Positions 32,693 through 45,976 of a stretch of 64,000 bases of DNA are shown one piece after another. The position numbers and the translations under genes are program-made. Positions within the stretch are counted from its first letter, which is position 1. Every line of letters begins with the position of its first letter. Origin of the DNA: Coptis chinensis (taxonomy: Eukaryota; Streptophyta; Magnoliopsida; Ranunculales; Ranunculaceae); contig CM027384.1 of the NCBI GenBank assembly GCA_015680905.1, positions 74,991,501 through 75,055,500 of the forward strand. Reading direction: 5' to 3'. A model generated the notes under the pieces. That model did no database searches, was not told the origin of the DNA, and saw nothing but the letters and a program-made list of their open reading frames with translations.

Positions 32693-34125
32693 ATGGCCGA
32701 CGATCCTCCCTTGCCAGAGAAGCCCCTCTCGGACTTCTATATTGCGACACAGGGAAGGACCTTCTTCCTACATCAAACTTGAAGACATTGTCGGTGATTT
32801 TTGTATCCCACGAAACGTTTTCAGTTTGTTACCAATATATCATGGTTTGGAGCACGAAAAACCATACAATCATCTTCGTAGTTTTCAACAAGTGGCAAAA
32901 CATTTCATCATCCCAGATCTCTAAGGAACAACTCTTGCCCATTTGTTTCCATTCACTTTAGCGGAAAAAGCGTCAATCTGGCTAGCAGGACAACAATCAC
33001 AATCCATAGACACATGGAATAAACTAGTTCAGGCTTTCATGCTTCAGTTTTACACTCAGAAAAAACAACTGAAATGCTTCAGAAAATTCAATTCTTTTCG
33101 TCAAAATCCTCATGAATCCTTTACGAAGCATGGAGTCGCTTTTATCGATCTTTCGTTAGAATGTCCTCATCACCAATTGGAAAAGCTGTCCTTGTTCGTT
33201 CATTCTTTAATGGTCTTTCTGATCATCAAAAAGAAACTCTTGATATAATGAACGGCAGTTGCTTCATGGACAAAGGAGCTACTGAAGCTTATACTTTTCT
33301 TGAAAAACAAGTGAAAAAGGGTACACACCGGGTAACACCGAAGTCGCCTAGGTCATCAAAGGACAATGTTACAAAGGCCACATCTATTTTTGAGGTAAAA
33401 CCCGATCCCGAAATAAAAATTTGATAGAATCCCTAACTAAAAAGTAGATGCCCTTGCAATTCAAGTAAACGATCAACTACCAAAACCCGGTCATGAACGT
33501 TGACACCGCCCTTGTGTCCTTTGTCTTAGTCCTGACCATCCTGATGCATATTGTCCCTTGTTATATGCTTCCCCTACTCAACAATCGGAGGAGGCATGTG
33601 CATTCAACATTCCTAATGCACCGTGGAGACAATATCCGAATTTCGCTTGGCGCCAAAATAACCAACAAATGGGGGCTCCTCCGGTTTCGCCTAATCCACC
33701 GTTAAGCCTCTACCAACAATTTTATTCCATACCGCCAAGGAAATAATCAACAATACCAACAAGGTCAATTTCCAAATAATTCCAATGCTAATTATCAAAC
33801 CAACCGCAGCCTTGTTCTAGCTAATCCAGATCCCAACTATAATCAACAACTTCTAAGCAATAATCGAGAACTACTACCGTTGTAACAACCCGCGCCAACC
33901 AACCATTACGGATAGGACAAATGAGACTTTCTTGGCTTACATGAACCAACATTCTCAAATTTTAACGTCTATCCAACAATCACTTCAGCAATTGGCGCAA
34001 GAAAAGAGTTAGAAAGGCGTGTTTCCTGCACAAGCAGTTCCAAACCCTAAACTAGCAAACACAGCCTTTGAACTGACCAATGCCCCTGGTACAAGCACCC
34101 CCAACCAAGGTGAGGTGCATGCAAT
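32693..34125 (+). pseudogene. F gag region
   Basis: Begins MADDPPLPEKPLSDFY. Later matches to the gag domain are SIWLAGQQSQSIDTWNKLVQ, FRQNPHESFTK and SLECPHHQLEK. Asn/Gln-rich DNA (33700-33900) follows. It resembles the gag of E1, so the two families are related. Fossil with several breaks. Confidence 0.8.
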
Positions 34126-34579
34126 CACTACTCTATGATCCGGAAAAACTCAGAGACAATCGATACGATGCGGATGATCAACCAAAAGAAAAAGAGGGTT
34201 CCAAGGAATCTATTTCTAATAATGAACCTATGGAAGATTCCCCGTGATTCAACAGAGTCAACACCTCCAATGTAGGAAACAAGCAAGTAGACCCTTTTGC
34301 CAAATTCAGCCCTAAGGCACCATTTCCTGCGACGCTTTGGCAAAGAATAAACCCGATGAGAATTTTTTTGAAATTCGAGACTTTTCAAAATTTAACAATC
34401 AACTTACCTTTTCTCGATGCCTTAAAATTATTACCAAAACATGCAAAATTTCTGAAAGATATGTGCACCACAAAAGGAGAACTAATGTTCCTCAACAAGC
34501 GTTCCTCATCAACAGTTTCCCTCCATCACCAACACAATGGTATAGTAAAATACAAGGACCCGGTAGACCATCGGTTCCA

Positions 34580-35270
34580 TGCACCTTAGGTGACAAATAC
34601 ACGGCCATCGCACTACTAGACCTAGGAGCTAGTGTGAACTTACTTCCATATTATTTATTTAAACAACTAGGTCTTCATGAGCTCAAACCTACCACCATGA
34701 CTCTACAAGGTTAGCCGATCGTTCCATAAAGTATCCAAAAGGAATTGTGGAAAACGCCCTTGTAAAAGTCCAAGATTTCTTCTATCCCGTAGACTTTGTT
34801 ATTTTGGATGAAGTTGCATGTGATTCCATTCCGATCATCTAGGGGACGTCCGTTCCTCGCCACCGCTAATGCTCTTATTAACCGTCGAGATGGTTCCATG
34901 ACCATGTCCTTCGAAATCTTTTCGGTCGAGGTGAATGTGTTCAAGTTGATGAAACAACTTCCGAGCCCCGACATTGATGGTGAGGCCAACAGATTGACAA
35001 AGATTCCGGAAAGAGTATTTTACAAACTCTTTTCCTGAAGATAAAGTGTACCAATTTCTTTCCTTTAGCGAATCTGAATTTGAGGACGATGATTACACAC
35101 AAGAAGTAAATGAGTTATTAGAGTCAGTACCATTATTTGACCTTACAACAGTGATGTCAAGTAACTTGGATGATCATCAATCTGTTTACTACATGGATGA
35201 TGACCTTCCTCAAGAATCTTTAATACCAACTCCGCCCACCCCTGAATTAAAACCACTTCCTTAGGAATTA
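34580..35270 (+). pseudogene. F protease region
   Basis: Retropepsin-like active-site motif LLDLGASVNLLPYYLFKQLG near 34612-34670, in the LDLGASVNLLP form typical of Athila-type elements. Flap-region remnants follow, then a connector with acidic residues to 35264. Confidence 0.8.
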
Positions 35271-35399
35271 AAATACGTACAGCTTGATGCTGATGGTCGT
35301 CACCCAGTTATTATTTCTTTACAATTAACTGACGATCAGGAAGCTCGTTTAATTAATGTCATTCAACAACATCATTCTGCTATTGGATGGTCCCTCGAT

Positions 35400-36730
35400 G
35401 ACATTAAAGGCATTGAACCTAATGTGTGCACCCATCGTGATACACTGAAGAAAATGCTAAGACGTCGCGTGAACCACAAATACGCTAAACCCTACCATGA
35501 AAGATGTGGTCGGGGAGGAAGTGTTAAAATTACTAGATGCGGTATTATTTACCCTATCTCTTATAGTGTTTGGGTGAGTCCCGTACCGCGTGGTTCCAAA
35601 GAAATCGGCATTACGGTTTGTGCTAAATGATAAAGATGAATGCATTTCCGCCAGTATCCTAGTAAAATGGCTTAATATGCATTGACTATCACAAACTTAA
35701 TGCCGCCACCGTAGGGATCACTTTCCACTTCCATTCATCGATCGATGCTCGAACGTTTAGCCGGTCATGCCTATTACCGCTTTCTTGATGGTTATTCAGA
35801 TTATTTTTTAGATAGTCATCAACCCCACTGATCAAGAAAAGACAACGTTCACCTGTCCATTTGGTACATTTGCATATAGATGAATGCCTTTTGGCCTTTG
35901 CAATGCACCGGTACTTTTCAAATGCTGCATGCTTCATATTTTCAGTGATATGGTTGAACGGTTTATGGAAGTATTCATGGACGACTTCTCAATTTATGGA
36001 GATTCTTTCGATAGTTGTCTATCAAATCTTGAAAAGGTCTTTACACGTTGTGAAGAGAAAAACCTTGTTCTTAATTGGGAAAAATGCCATTTCATGGTTA
36101 CTAAAGGAATAGTTTTAGGACATATCGTTTCAAAGGACGGAATCGAAGTCGACAAAGCTAAGATAGAAAAAATTGTTTCACTTCCTATACCAAAAACAGT
36201 TCGAGACATTCGCGCATTCTTAGGACACGCAGGTTTCTATTGGAGATTTATTCAAGATTTCTCAAAGGTTGCTAGACCTTTAACCAATCTCCGCTTAAAG
36301 ATGCCGCTTTTGATTCGGGCCAGTTGCAAACAAGCCTTTGAGGTATTAAAACCGCATTAACTACCGCTCCTATAATTCAACCACCGATTGGTCTAAACCT
36401 TTTGAATTAATGTGTGACGCGAGTTTAACTATGCTATTGAGCTGTACTAGGGCAACGCCGGAGAAGATAAGCCGGTTTGTCATTTACTATGCGAGTAAAA
36501 CCCTTAATGAAGCTCAACGTAACTATACCACCACCGAGAAAGAGTTTCTTGTCGTTGTATATGTTAGATAAGTTTTCATCCCTTACCTAGTGGGTTCTCC
36601 AACTATTGTCTACATCGACCATCGCGGCACTTCGTTATCCGTTAGCTTAAAAAGATGCAAAACAAAGGTTGATCCGATGGATTCTCCTTTTGCAAAGAGT
36701 TTACTCTCGAAATTAGAGATAAAAAGGTAT
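35400..36730 (+). pseudogene. F reverse transcriptase and RNase H region
   Basis: The palm motif FMDDFSIYGDSF (about 35973) is the (F/Y)xDD catalytic box. MPFGLCNAP precedes it and FLGHAGFYWRFIQDFSKVAR (about 36216) is the thumb/connection. RNase H remnants (VIYYASKTLNEAQRNYTTTE-like) lie near 36480-36545. Broken in several places. Confidence 0.85.
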
Positions 36731-36959
36731 TTAAAATGTTGGTTGTAGACCATTTATCAAGACTTGTCAGTGATGTTGATACTGATACCGAACCTATCTG
36801 TGATTCCTTTCTAGATGAACACTTGTACTCTATTTTTCCGTCCCCTTGGTACGCAGACATAGTAAATTACTTAGTTACCGAGGAAGTTCCTTTATCTTGG
36901 TCTCGTAATGACCGGAAAAAGTTTTTATCCACGCGGAAATTCTATTTCTCGGGATGATC

Positions 36960-37657
36960 CCTACCTTTTCAAGTATTGTTCGGACCAACTAATCCGCCGT
37001 TGCATTCCGACTGGGAACACAACGATGTGTTATCCTTCTGCCATGAACAATCTTGTGGTGGTCATTTTAGTGGTAAGAAAACTGCGGCCAAGGTTCTACA
37101 ATGTGGTTTTTATTGGCCAACACTGTTTAGAGATGCACATGAGCATTGCAAAGCATGCAATCGCTACCAGCAGTTAGGTCGCATTACTCAACGCAATATG
37201 ATGCCCTTAAATCCCATTCTAATTGTGGAAATCTTTGATGTATGGGGCATCGACTTCATGGGTCCATTTCCAAATTCTCATGGCTTCCTATACATACTTG
37301 TAGCAGTTGACTATGTGTCAAAATAGATTGAGGCATTGGCATGTCGCGGTTAACGATCATAAAACGGTCGTTTTGTTTGTAAAAGAAAATATTTTCTCTC
37401 GATTTGGTGTTCCAAAAGCTATAATTAGTGACGGGGGAAAACATTTCTGCAATAAAATTTTTGAATCATTAGTAAAGAAATATGGAGTCACGCACAAAGT
37501 GGCAACTCCGTATCATCCTCAAACCAGTGGTCAAGTAAAAGTCTCTAATCGAGAAATAAAATCCATTTTGGAAAAAACTATCAATCCATCTAGGAAAGAC
37601 TGGTCTCTATGATTATCTGATGCCTTGTGGGCATACAGAACAGCTTTTAAGACACCT
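36960..37657 (+). pseudogene. F integrase region
   Basis: The zinc-binding H-H-C-C segment is followed by FYWPTLFRDAHEHCKACNRY (about 37108). Core motifs are VWGIDFMGPFPNSHGF, then [13 protein letters not shown] and [20 protein letters not shown], carrying the D-D-E residues. The coding region meets the partial 3' LTR at 37658. Fossil. Confidence 0.85.
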
Positions 37658-38689
37658 ATTGGTGCAAAGTTGACACCTTGCATGTAATAAATTAGATTAG
37701 GTGTTAATAGTGAAAAAAAAAGGCAAGGTGTCACTTTGTTTTAATGTGGTGGATAAAAATTCATTAATGTGGTTTGATAATTCACGTGGGAGGAAATGAG
37801 ATTTCTCTCAAATGGAGAAGAAATTAGACAAGGGTGGGGGACACTCCATTTTCTCCCTTGACTTATTTTCCTCACATGGCATTATTTTAGTTCCTTAGTG
37901 AAAGAAATGTAAAGTTAGTTTTAGTTTTTATTAAAAAGCTTGTAATAGTTTTAATGGAGGAACACTTGTTTCTTCTAGAAAATAAATAGAATTGAGTTTG
38001 ATTGTTTATCTTTCTCCTCTCTCTCTCTCTCTCTTTTGTATTTTTCTTAGTTTATAAATCCTTGTCCCAAGGATCATGAGCTAACTTCCCTTTTGGGGAG
38101 TTAATCCAACTCATGTGAGGGTAAACCAATTGTTGTTGGTTTGGTAGGTTTAGGAAGAACAACTAACTCTACATCCTATCCCAAAATGGTAGTTGGTGTA
38201 GAGTTTAGTTAGGAATCAAGAAATGAGCTTAGAGATAAGTCATTGTTTGGTTTCACTTGCTAGCATGTATGAGCTCTTTAGTGAGCCATGCATGCTAGGG
38301 ATCAAATCTATTTTTCCGTTAGGGACTTGTCTATGAGTCTAGGAAGAATCAAAACATTTTTCAAATCAACACTAATGATAGTTTCACATGAGGAGGATTA
38401 ACTCTCCACCTTCTCTTTCAAATCTCTATTTCGGTATTAAGTGAATGTTTTCAACGTTAATGTTTTCTTAATGTTTATGTAGGAAGGAAAAATCTAGCAT
38501 TTATATTATGACCTTACTCCTTAGTTTCCCTTTATTGTAAATTCCAATTTGTAGTTGTTCTAAGCTTTAGTTTAGTTCGAATCTTTATTCCAACTCTACG
38601 AAACGAAGATCGTGAGTAAGGAACCTTGAGTGCTTTTGCATAAATTCTTAGAGATCAAAACTCTAAGTAGTAGTAAAGAGCATATATCA
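37658..38689 (+). repeat. F 3' LTR, partial copy
   Basis: Aligns with 29863-30888 of the 5' LTR with few differences and ends GCATATATCA before the GCCAT duplication. It is shorter than the 5' copy. Confidence 0.9.
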
Positions 38690-39429
38690 GCCATCATATG
38701 CCAAATTCTTGAAGGATGCATGCAACATAAAGAGAAGTACTCATGTTCCAAAGCGAAGCGTTTCTAGCTTGACAAACAACATCTATTATCCATCAGCAAG
38801 CTGCAGTCAAGCTTAAAAATCCAGGAAGTCCTACAATATCATGCAAGATAGGAGAAAAATTCACGGGTAATGCTCTTTTAGACCTTGGTGCTAGTGTTAA
38901 TCTCTTGCCATATCATGTGTACCAAGCATTGGGCCTGGAGAACCTAAAGCCTACACAAGTCAAATTGAAGTTAGCTGACCGCTCTACCAAGATTCCCAGA
39001 GGCATAGTTGAGGATGTTCTTGTTCAAGTAGCTGATTTCTACTATCCAGTGGATTTCATTGTGATAGACACCCAGGAGGCCTTTGATAAAATTCCAATTA
39101 TTCTAGGCCGACCTTTCCTCGCTTCTGCAAAAGCTTTGATAAATTGTCACAACGGTGAAATAAAGATCAACTTTGGTAAGATGTCGATAGACATAAATAT
39201 CTTTCACCTGTTGCATAAAGATTGTGATGACGCCAAAGGTGAAGAGGTGTACTTCCTTGATAGCATGATACAAGAATTCGTCCCATTCGGAGATACAATT
39301 GAAAGTGCTCAATCTACAGAAAACTGTGATGAACCTGAGAACCCCACCACAGAGGCGTTGCTAGCCATGTTCTTGGAATCTCTGCAGAAAATTCAGGATT
39401 TAAGTGAGCAGAATGGAAAATTGACATAG
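38690..39429 (+). pseudogene. E2 protease region, first copy
   Basis: Active-site motif LLDLGASVNLLPYHVYQALG (about 38876-38935), then KLADRSTKIPRGIVEDVLVQ and IILGRPFLASAKALINC (flap and C-terminal part). It is a retropepsin-type aspartic protease expected to process gag. An acidic tail follows (EEVYFLDSMIQEFVPFGDTI). Confidence 0.88.
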
Positions 39430-39969
39430 AGAGTATCATACCTTGAGAAGATGAACTCTACATTTCAGGATGAACGACAGACTTCTGCCCAGAAAAATTA
39501 GTTACTAGAGAATCAACTTAAAAAAGTTTTGGAAAAACAACAGAATCTAGAAACTGAAATGAGTCTTCTGAAGCAAAAAGTGAACCATATTGATAAGAAG
39601 CATTGCACTGTTGAAGCCTCTCCTACACCATCATTGTCTGAACGAGAGAAGTATGTGAACCAGTCTACCGCCCACCTTGAGCATAGTCAGCCAGACATTC
39701 ATTATCATTATTGTGGTGGTAAAGGGCACATTAGATATTATTGTCCTATTAGAAAGAAAGATTTTTGTCAATCTTCTACACAGAGGAACTACAAGGCCTA
39801 TCACACAATCATCAGACCTGAAATAGTTCAAGGTAGAAAAGCAACTTCACCAGCAATCTTTCTAGCATATCAAGGAGTATTTTTGACAACCCACAAGGTG
39901 AGACCTCCCCGTCCTCCAAACATTCGTCAGATTTGGGTAAGAAAATCTGATCTCCTCACTCCAAATTGA
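39430..39969 (+). pseudogene. E2 coiled-coil and zinc-knuckle tail, first copy
   Basis: A Leu/Gln/Glu-rich heptad region (LLENQLKKVLEKQQNLETEM) is followed by a zinc-knuckle-like HYHYCGGKGHIRYYC and, near the end, RQIWVRKSDLLTPN. The order coiled coil, HYCGxKGHIRxxC knuckle, WVxK motif is what one sees at the gag end of many plant Ty1/copia polyproteins, not after a Ty3/gypsy protease. The frame ends at 39969 with no polymerase after it. The second copy is at 46697-47256. Confidence 0.65.
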
Positions 39970-41927
39970 TAATGCATGATATATAGTCTTAGGGATCTGA
40001 CTTAAAAAGACCTAACAAAAATAAAATAAAATAAAATCTTGGTAAAAGGAAATGTTCTTATTTTTGGGATTAATTTTGATATTCGGCATCAATGGTAACA
40101 TCTTCCCTTTTTCTCATTCATTTCATTTACTTAATTTCTATACATTGAGGACAATGCATATGTTTAAGTTGGGGGAGGGTGTACTTAAGAAATGAATTTC
40201 GAAAATTAGTTTTCAAAAACAAAAATATTTTTGTTTCTATATCAGTAGCATGAGAAAAATGAATTTTAATGATGAGTCTGGGATATATATTCTATACTGC
40301 TTAGTGTTAAGTTTGATAGATAGTTGATATTATTGATTTAATTACTGCTTAGACTATTTATTATGCTCGGACATAGTTCTTGTTGATAGAATTCTTTATC
40401 AAGGCACCACCATAATACTTTGTCAGTATTGTGTACTTTTGCTAGAAGAGAGATTTAAACCCCTAGTAAACTGGAAGAAGAATTTTTAGACTTAGCCCGT
40501 GAGACTTGAGCTTTATACCCATTCTTTGGAGAGTTCTTACAAAAAATCCGAGCATAGTGACTTAACATCTTTCAATTCTTTATGTCGTTATAATATAGTC
40601 TCATTATTTGTTGATTTGGTTAATCACAAAGTGATATCAACTGTGGAGATAGCCATTAGGTCTTGTAGTCTATTCGAAACAGAGTATCATATTGATAAGT
40701 CAAGTAGTGAACCCATTCAGCCTTTATCCCACCTAGTAGGACCATCATGTTAAACCCTTTTGAGCCTTACAATAAGCCATTTTCTTTCATAAAACCCTTT
40801 ACCCTTTACCCAACTCCGGACAAAAGGAGTATATCCAAAATCTTTATCAGCCATACCCATATGTTTCGAGAATACGAGGGCACAAAGCGTAAGAAATAGC
40901 ACAAAAGGAAGATTACAAGGAAATACCAGAGAGATACAATGAAGACCATCATTCTGTTCTAAGTGAAAGAAGCTAGTGGAAAACAAGCATATCCAGTACT
41001 AATCAAGGATTTACCACTGAGTTTAAAAAACAAAAAAAACATGTGTTGAACTGAATGGTTGGAAAAGCTAAGACAAAGGAAGAGTTTTCTTTACAATACA
41101 GAATTTGAAGAAATCTTCCAAAGAATGAAGGAAAACCCTTAGTGTTTTCAGAAACAACCTCAGAATCCTTTTTACCTTTCCTTCATAAACCAATACCCAA
41201 GCCAAGTTACAACCCATGACTTATCACTACAGTATGGTACAAAGTCTAGAATAGGTGAGAGGATGCTAAAGTGAAGGACCCAACACTTCATATGTGATTA
41301 ACATTCTTTCCATGAGACTACTGTCATCTAGAAGTCTGTTTTTCAAGGTAGTATGTGGGATGGTCATATGCATTATTCTTTTCCCCACATACATGAGGTA
41401 AAATAGTATACCATCTTCTAAGATATTCTTTTCTGAGAGTATGACCAGTGAGGATTGAAAGTCGAGATTATCTGTCTAAAGGTAAACTAGGGATTCCGTT
41501 TCTTGGATAGGAGAGTATAAAAGATTGACTAAGTGCACACATAAGCCTTGATTGAGAATTTTGTCAATTTTTACTATCTTCCATCATAATCTATGAGTCT
41601 TTGCAGTAATGTAGTTAGCAATGGAGACCGCCCTCGTTGGAGTAAATCGAGTAGGTAAGGAATTTCTCTCTCAAAAAAATACTATCATTCTTGAACATGC
41701 TATTGATTGATTTTGTGGGTATAGCACTTGAAAACCCTCACGAGACTATAACTCGTCCTTTTTGGGGAACTTAAAGGTTTAAAGCCTTGTTGCATATGGT
41801 AAAAGCAATCGCGATGCCTGCGAAAATGAGTTAGGATTTTATTTTTGTTATTAGGATGTGATTTTCATCACTTATCTAATTTTTATCTAATTTGCTAAGA
41901 GACTAGCAAAAGGATAGTTGGGAGTTG
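39970..41927 (+). other. E2 3' region, first copy
   Basis: Non-coding. It includes TTGAGGACAATGCATATG followed by AAGTTGGGGGAGGG (about 40144-40180), an internal polypurine-like motif far from the LTR. The tract AGCAAAAGGATAGTTGGGAG directly before LTR 2 is the likely priming site. The segment 41716-41840 matches E1's 3' region. The copy in block B (47257-48774) is shorter. Confidence 0.7.
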
Positions 41928-43521
41928 TGATAAGTGCTAAAAAAGTGCAATTTAACCCTTGATTATGCCTCTTGTTTAGCCATCTTAGTGGACTAATAGT
42001 GTTTGTAAGTTATGTTTTATGATTCTACATGAGAAAAAGTGAGTTTTGTGGAATATTAGAGAAAAGGGGGTAAAACGGAGCAATACGGAGCATTAAGGAT
42101 CACATGAGAGGCCCGTGGACAATCACGGAGAAGGCCAAGGAATTTGAGCTATTAAAGATGCGACTTGGACCTATTTAAAAGCCTATTTAGAAGCCCAAGG
42201 CCAAATGATTTGTTGCTTGGACCAAAGCCCGCAAAAGAGAATAGAAGGATAGAGCAGAAGAGACAAAATAGGCTTACGCGTCTGGGACGCATTGATCGCG
42301 TCTGAGAGACGCATGAATAGTGCATCCAGACGCATGGATCGACACTGTAGCCAATTTCTTCTCAGTTTTGGACACGAAGTTGGAATCTGAAAGAAGTACA
42401 TTTGTATTAGGAAACAAATGACGGTTTGGAATGCTTCTAGAGCTCATTGTAACCTCTATAAATAGAGGACCTAAGTGCCTCATGTAATTGGCCAATTCAC
42501 TTATACTCTTGTCTCTTAACTTAAAGGCAGAGAGATTAATAATAAAATATCGGTTTTAACTAGCTGAGTCTTAATAAATTAGTCTTTCTAGTCTTATGTT
42601 CTTCGACTCTTCTTCTTCTCGTTATTCGTGTTCTTCCTTATTTATAGAAGGTTAATCTTCTCCTTCAAGGGAGAAGATGAAGCCGGTGCTTAAGGTTTGT
42701 TGATTCTTCTGGTTCATGGTGTTCTTCAATCAGGTTAGTTCTTTGTGTTTTTAGTTATTAGTTCCATTGCCCAGACCAGGGGATGGAAGTATAGATTAAG
42801 GTTTTTATTTATTGCAATCGAATATCATACTAGTTTAGGGTTTTATTTATTGTAATTGAATATTTGCTAGTAACATGCTTTTATTTATTGTGATGGAATA
42901 TAATGCTAGAATAGGGTTTTATTTATTGTAATTGAATATTATACTATTATTCTCTACTTTTTTTCTAGTTGTGTAGTGTTTTAGAGTAAGGGAAGTATTC
43001 CTTGTGTTTTCCTTAGATGGTGATTCATTGAATAGCTGCCCAAACTCACATAAAAGGAAAGAAGATACTAGTAACATGAACATAGGAACAACCTTAAGTA
43101 GAGTTATTCATTAACGATGTTTCATCCAAGAGGGCATCGGCACTCGCTCGATTGCCTAATTGTAGTCTACTTGTGAGAACAACCATGAAGTAAAAGGTCA
43201 TTGAATCAAAAGTATTGGTGGATTCTAATCTCTTGAATTCTCTTTCTTATAAATTATCAATTGTTTAGTTTAATTTAGTTTAGCATTAGAATCTACATAT
43301 ATAATAATAGTTTTTAATCCCTCAAACCCCCTTTCCAGTCCTGTCCTTCATATAAACATACGCTTAAAAGTGGAACGATACCCTACTCATCATTTACTTA
43401 TTGAGGGATAATTAGGTTTTGATACGCTTTTATTTTCTTCAACGACCATCATCCATCTACATCATCTATCTATATCATCCATATCCCACATCTCATCTAC
43501 ACACAAAAAGAGGCAAGGTCA
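41928..43521 (+). repeat. E2 LTR 2 (shared, middle)
   Basis: 1594 bp, TGATAAGTGCTAAAAAAGTG to AGGCAAGGTCA. A TATAAATA box sits at about 42457. It serves as right LTR of block A and left LTR of block B. Confidence 0.9.
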
Positions 43522-43523
43522 AA

Positions 43524-44062
43524 TGGCGTCGCTGCCGTTTTAAGTTGTTTATGTTTAACGTTTCCTTTCAAAATTAGAATTTTGGATCTTGAGGTAATTT
43601 TAGCCGCATCATCCATCCTTTTGAAAAAGAGATAAGCTTGAAGGACATCTTGAAGACAAGATCTACCATCCAGGTTAGTCGAATCTTCATTCTTTTTATT
43701 TCATTCTTAATATAGTTGCATCATAGTTTAGTTTTATTGCTTTCTAATATAATTGGATTTAGAACCTTTTCAACAATTGAAGTTGTAAGCCAACACAGTG
43801 AAACATCAAACTCTAGTGTTTCTTGTCTGAATCTTGACAAACGGACTATCGTCTGTGGGCCGTGGTACTTAAGCAATCCAAGTGATTCACCATAACCCTA
43901 GAAAAGACAAACTTTTAGACAATCCAAGAGATACTAGCTGCAAAGCCCAACCCAGTTGAAGGAAAATAGTTTTGCATATTAGTATAATTTAGAATAGTTA
44001 CATATTAGTTTAATTGTATTCAAGCATAGTAGGATAGTTTTTCGCATATCATTTTCTAGTGT
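43524..44062 (+). other. E2 second primer site and leader
   Basis: TGGCGTCGCTGCCGTTTTAA, a diverged copy of the primer site at 26951, then a 520-bp leader matching 26971-27512. Confidence 0.7.
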
Positions 44063-45889
44063 ATGCCCCGTTGTCCATATCATCGTTCGGTAAGAACACA
44101 ACAGTGGACAAGGTTCAACAACCGACTCACAAGAATACTAAACGAGATTGAAGCAATGGCCGCACGCAATGATGGAGGTGTTGTAGACACTAATAATCCT
44201 GAAGCTATCCCACCTATGCAAGCACAACAGAGGAAGAAGCTGAGCGATTTTTATTCGCCAATCATTGGAGACCCACCCAGCAGTATTGTTTTTCCAGAGA
44301 TAGAATCTAACCAGTTTGAACTTAGAGCATCAGTAATCTCTATGCTTCCGAAGTTCAATGGTTTAGACAATGTTCAGCCTTATGTCCACATGAACAAATT
44401 TCTATCAGTCCTCAAACCTTTCAATAACCAAAATATCAGGGATGAGAGTACCAAGCTAATTCTATTCCCACTCTCACTCGAAGGTAAAACATCTGAATGG
44501 TTAACTGCACAGCCGATCAATTCTATTGATTCCTGGGAGAAGTTAAGAACAAAGTTTATGAACAAGTTCTACCCACTCCAGAAGACTGATGCCATGCAGC
44601 AAGCTATCGGCAATTTCAAAGGAAAGGTAACTGAAGAGTATCATCAAAGCTGGGAGAAATTCAACAACCTGCTTGTCTCGTGTCCACATCATGGATATGA
44701 CAAGAGCACACTGGCTCATTTTTTCTATCGAGGACTCTCGATGATGAACAAGCAGATGATACAGTCAATGCACAAAGGCAAGTTTACATCGATGGATGGA
44801 GATGAAGCTTACAACTTTCTTGAGAATTTAGCTGAAGAAACACAACAATGGACTACTAGCAACAAGGGTGTCGCTAGCATGGAGGGGGAGCCAAAGCAAT
44901 TTGGTTACCAAGCACATGAACAATCAGATCAAGAACTGAAGTCTACATTGGCGCCACCAAAGATTGAAACTTTGAGTAAGAAATTCAATCGGTTCTATAT
45001 GAATCCCCTCCAAGATCAACAAGTCTCAAGCTAAATCTCTCCCAATCGGCAAGCTAGCCAATCTGCGAAAGTCCGTTCGACACTTCCCATGCAACTCTAG
45101 AATGTCCCGTTATCGTCAACATGCATCGGTTGAGAGTACAATGTGAACTTATTTTAGAGGCCCAACCAAGGTGGTAATAACTTTCAAGGCAATTATTGGA
45201 GACAGAACGCTGGACCCCCAGGTTCTCAAGATCAAAGTTATATTCCACAGACAAGTCAAGCTTCATAGTTGGTCCCTCAACAACAATTATACTCTCAACA
45301 AAATTCCAATACAAGTGGAGAGTTAGTGCCTGTTCCTAGGAGAAATTATGCCGCACCTGCCAACCTAGAGAATGCAATTACTTTGCTATCACAGAAAAAT
45401 CAAAAGTTTGAAAGTTTTCTAGAGCTTCTTGCACAGTCTCAGCTCAATCTCCAGCAATCTCAGGCAAGTCAATGTTATAGAATGGAGTCTCTAGAGGCTA
45501 AAGGTCGATTAACTCACCACCGCTTTATTCAGAAGACACAAGCCACTCAACCTAGCTTATTAGAACCAATATTGAAGAGTGAAGATGTATGCCACATTGG
45601 GACAACTTTTAGTACTGATCACCTCCATGATCATGTCAGCTCAATTACTACTCTCATATCAAGATTGAAGATAGACAACAAGGTTGACTTACCTTCTCAT
45701 GATGACATTGCTACAAAGCAATCGGTCAAGATTTCAAATGAAGTTCAAAAGGAAGTGGGGGGAATCCTTTCCACTCCCATTTGTCAAGATGACCAAGACA
45801 AGATATGCAAGAATAACAAAGAGAAAGAAGAGCAAACACATACTGATTTGTTTGTACCAAAGGCAACTTTTCCTATGTTTTTTGCTTAA
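44063..45889 (+). pseudogene. E2 gag, second copy
   Basis: The first 323 codons are open, from MPRCPYHRSVRTQQWTRFNN through the gag domain (MLPKFNGLDNVQPYVHMNKF) to about 45034. The Gln/Asn-rich part and a Lys/Glu-rich segment (45269-45889) follow in another frame. Same family and order as 27513-29446. Fossil with a few breaks. Confidence 0.88.
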
Positions 45890-45976
45890 AGCAAAAAGGA
45901 CAAGCAATTTTTAGAGATGAAGGAGGCATTTTAGAAAGATAACATCAATATCCCCTTTCTCAAAGCGATCAAGCAG

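Larger units (their letters stand above)
29447..38689 (+). mobile_element. F: Athila-like Ty3/gypsy LTR retrotransposon, inserted in E2
   Basis: Bounded by a perfect GCCAT duplication (29442-29446 and 38690-38694). The 5' LTR (29447-30888) runs TGATAAGCACCC...GCATATATCA. A partial 3' LTR copy is at 37658-38689. The interior reads + strand: primer site, 1.8-kb leader, gag, protease, reverse transcriptase, RNase H and integrase. The compared LTR parts differ at only about 2%, the lowest in the stack, fitting the innermost and youngest position. It is nonetheless broken in many places. Confidence 0.9.
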
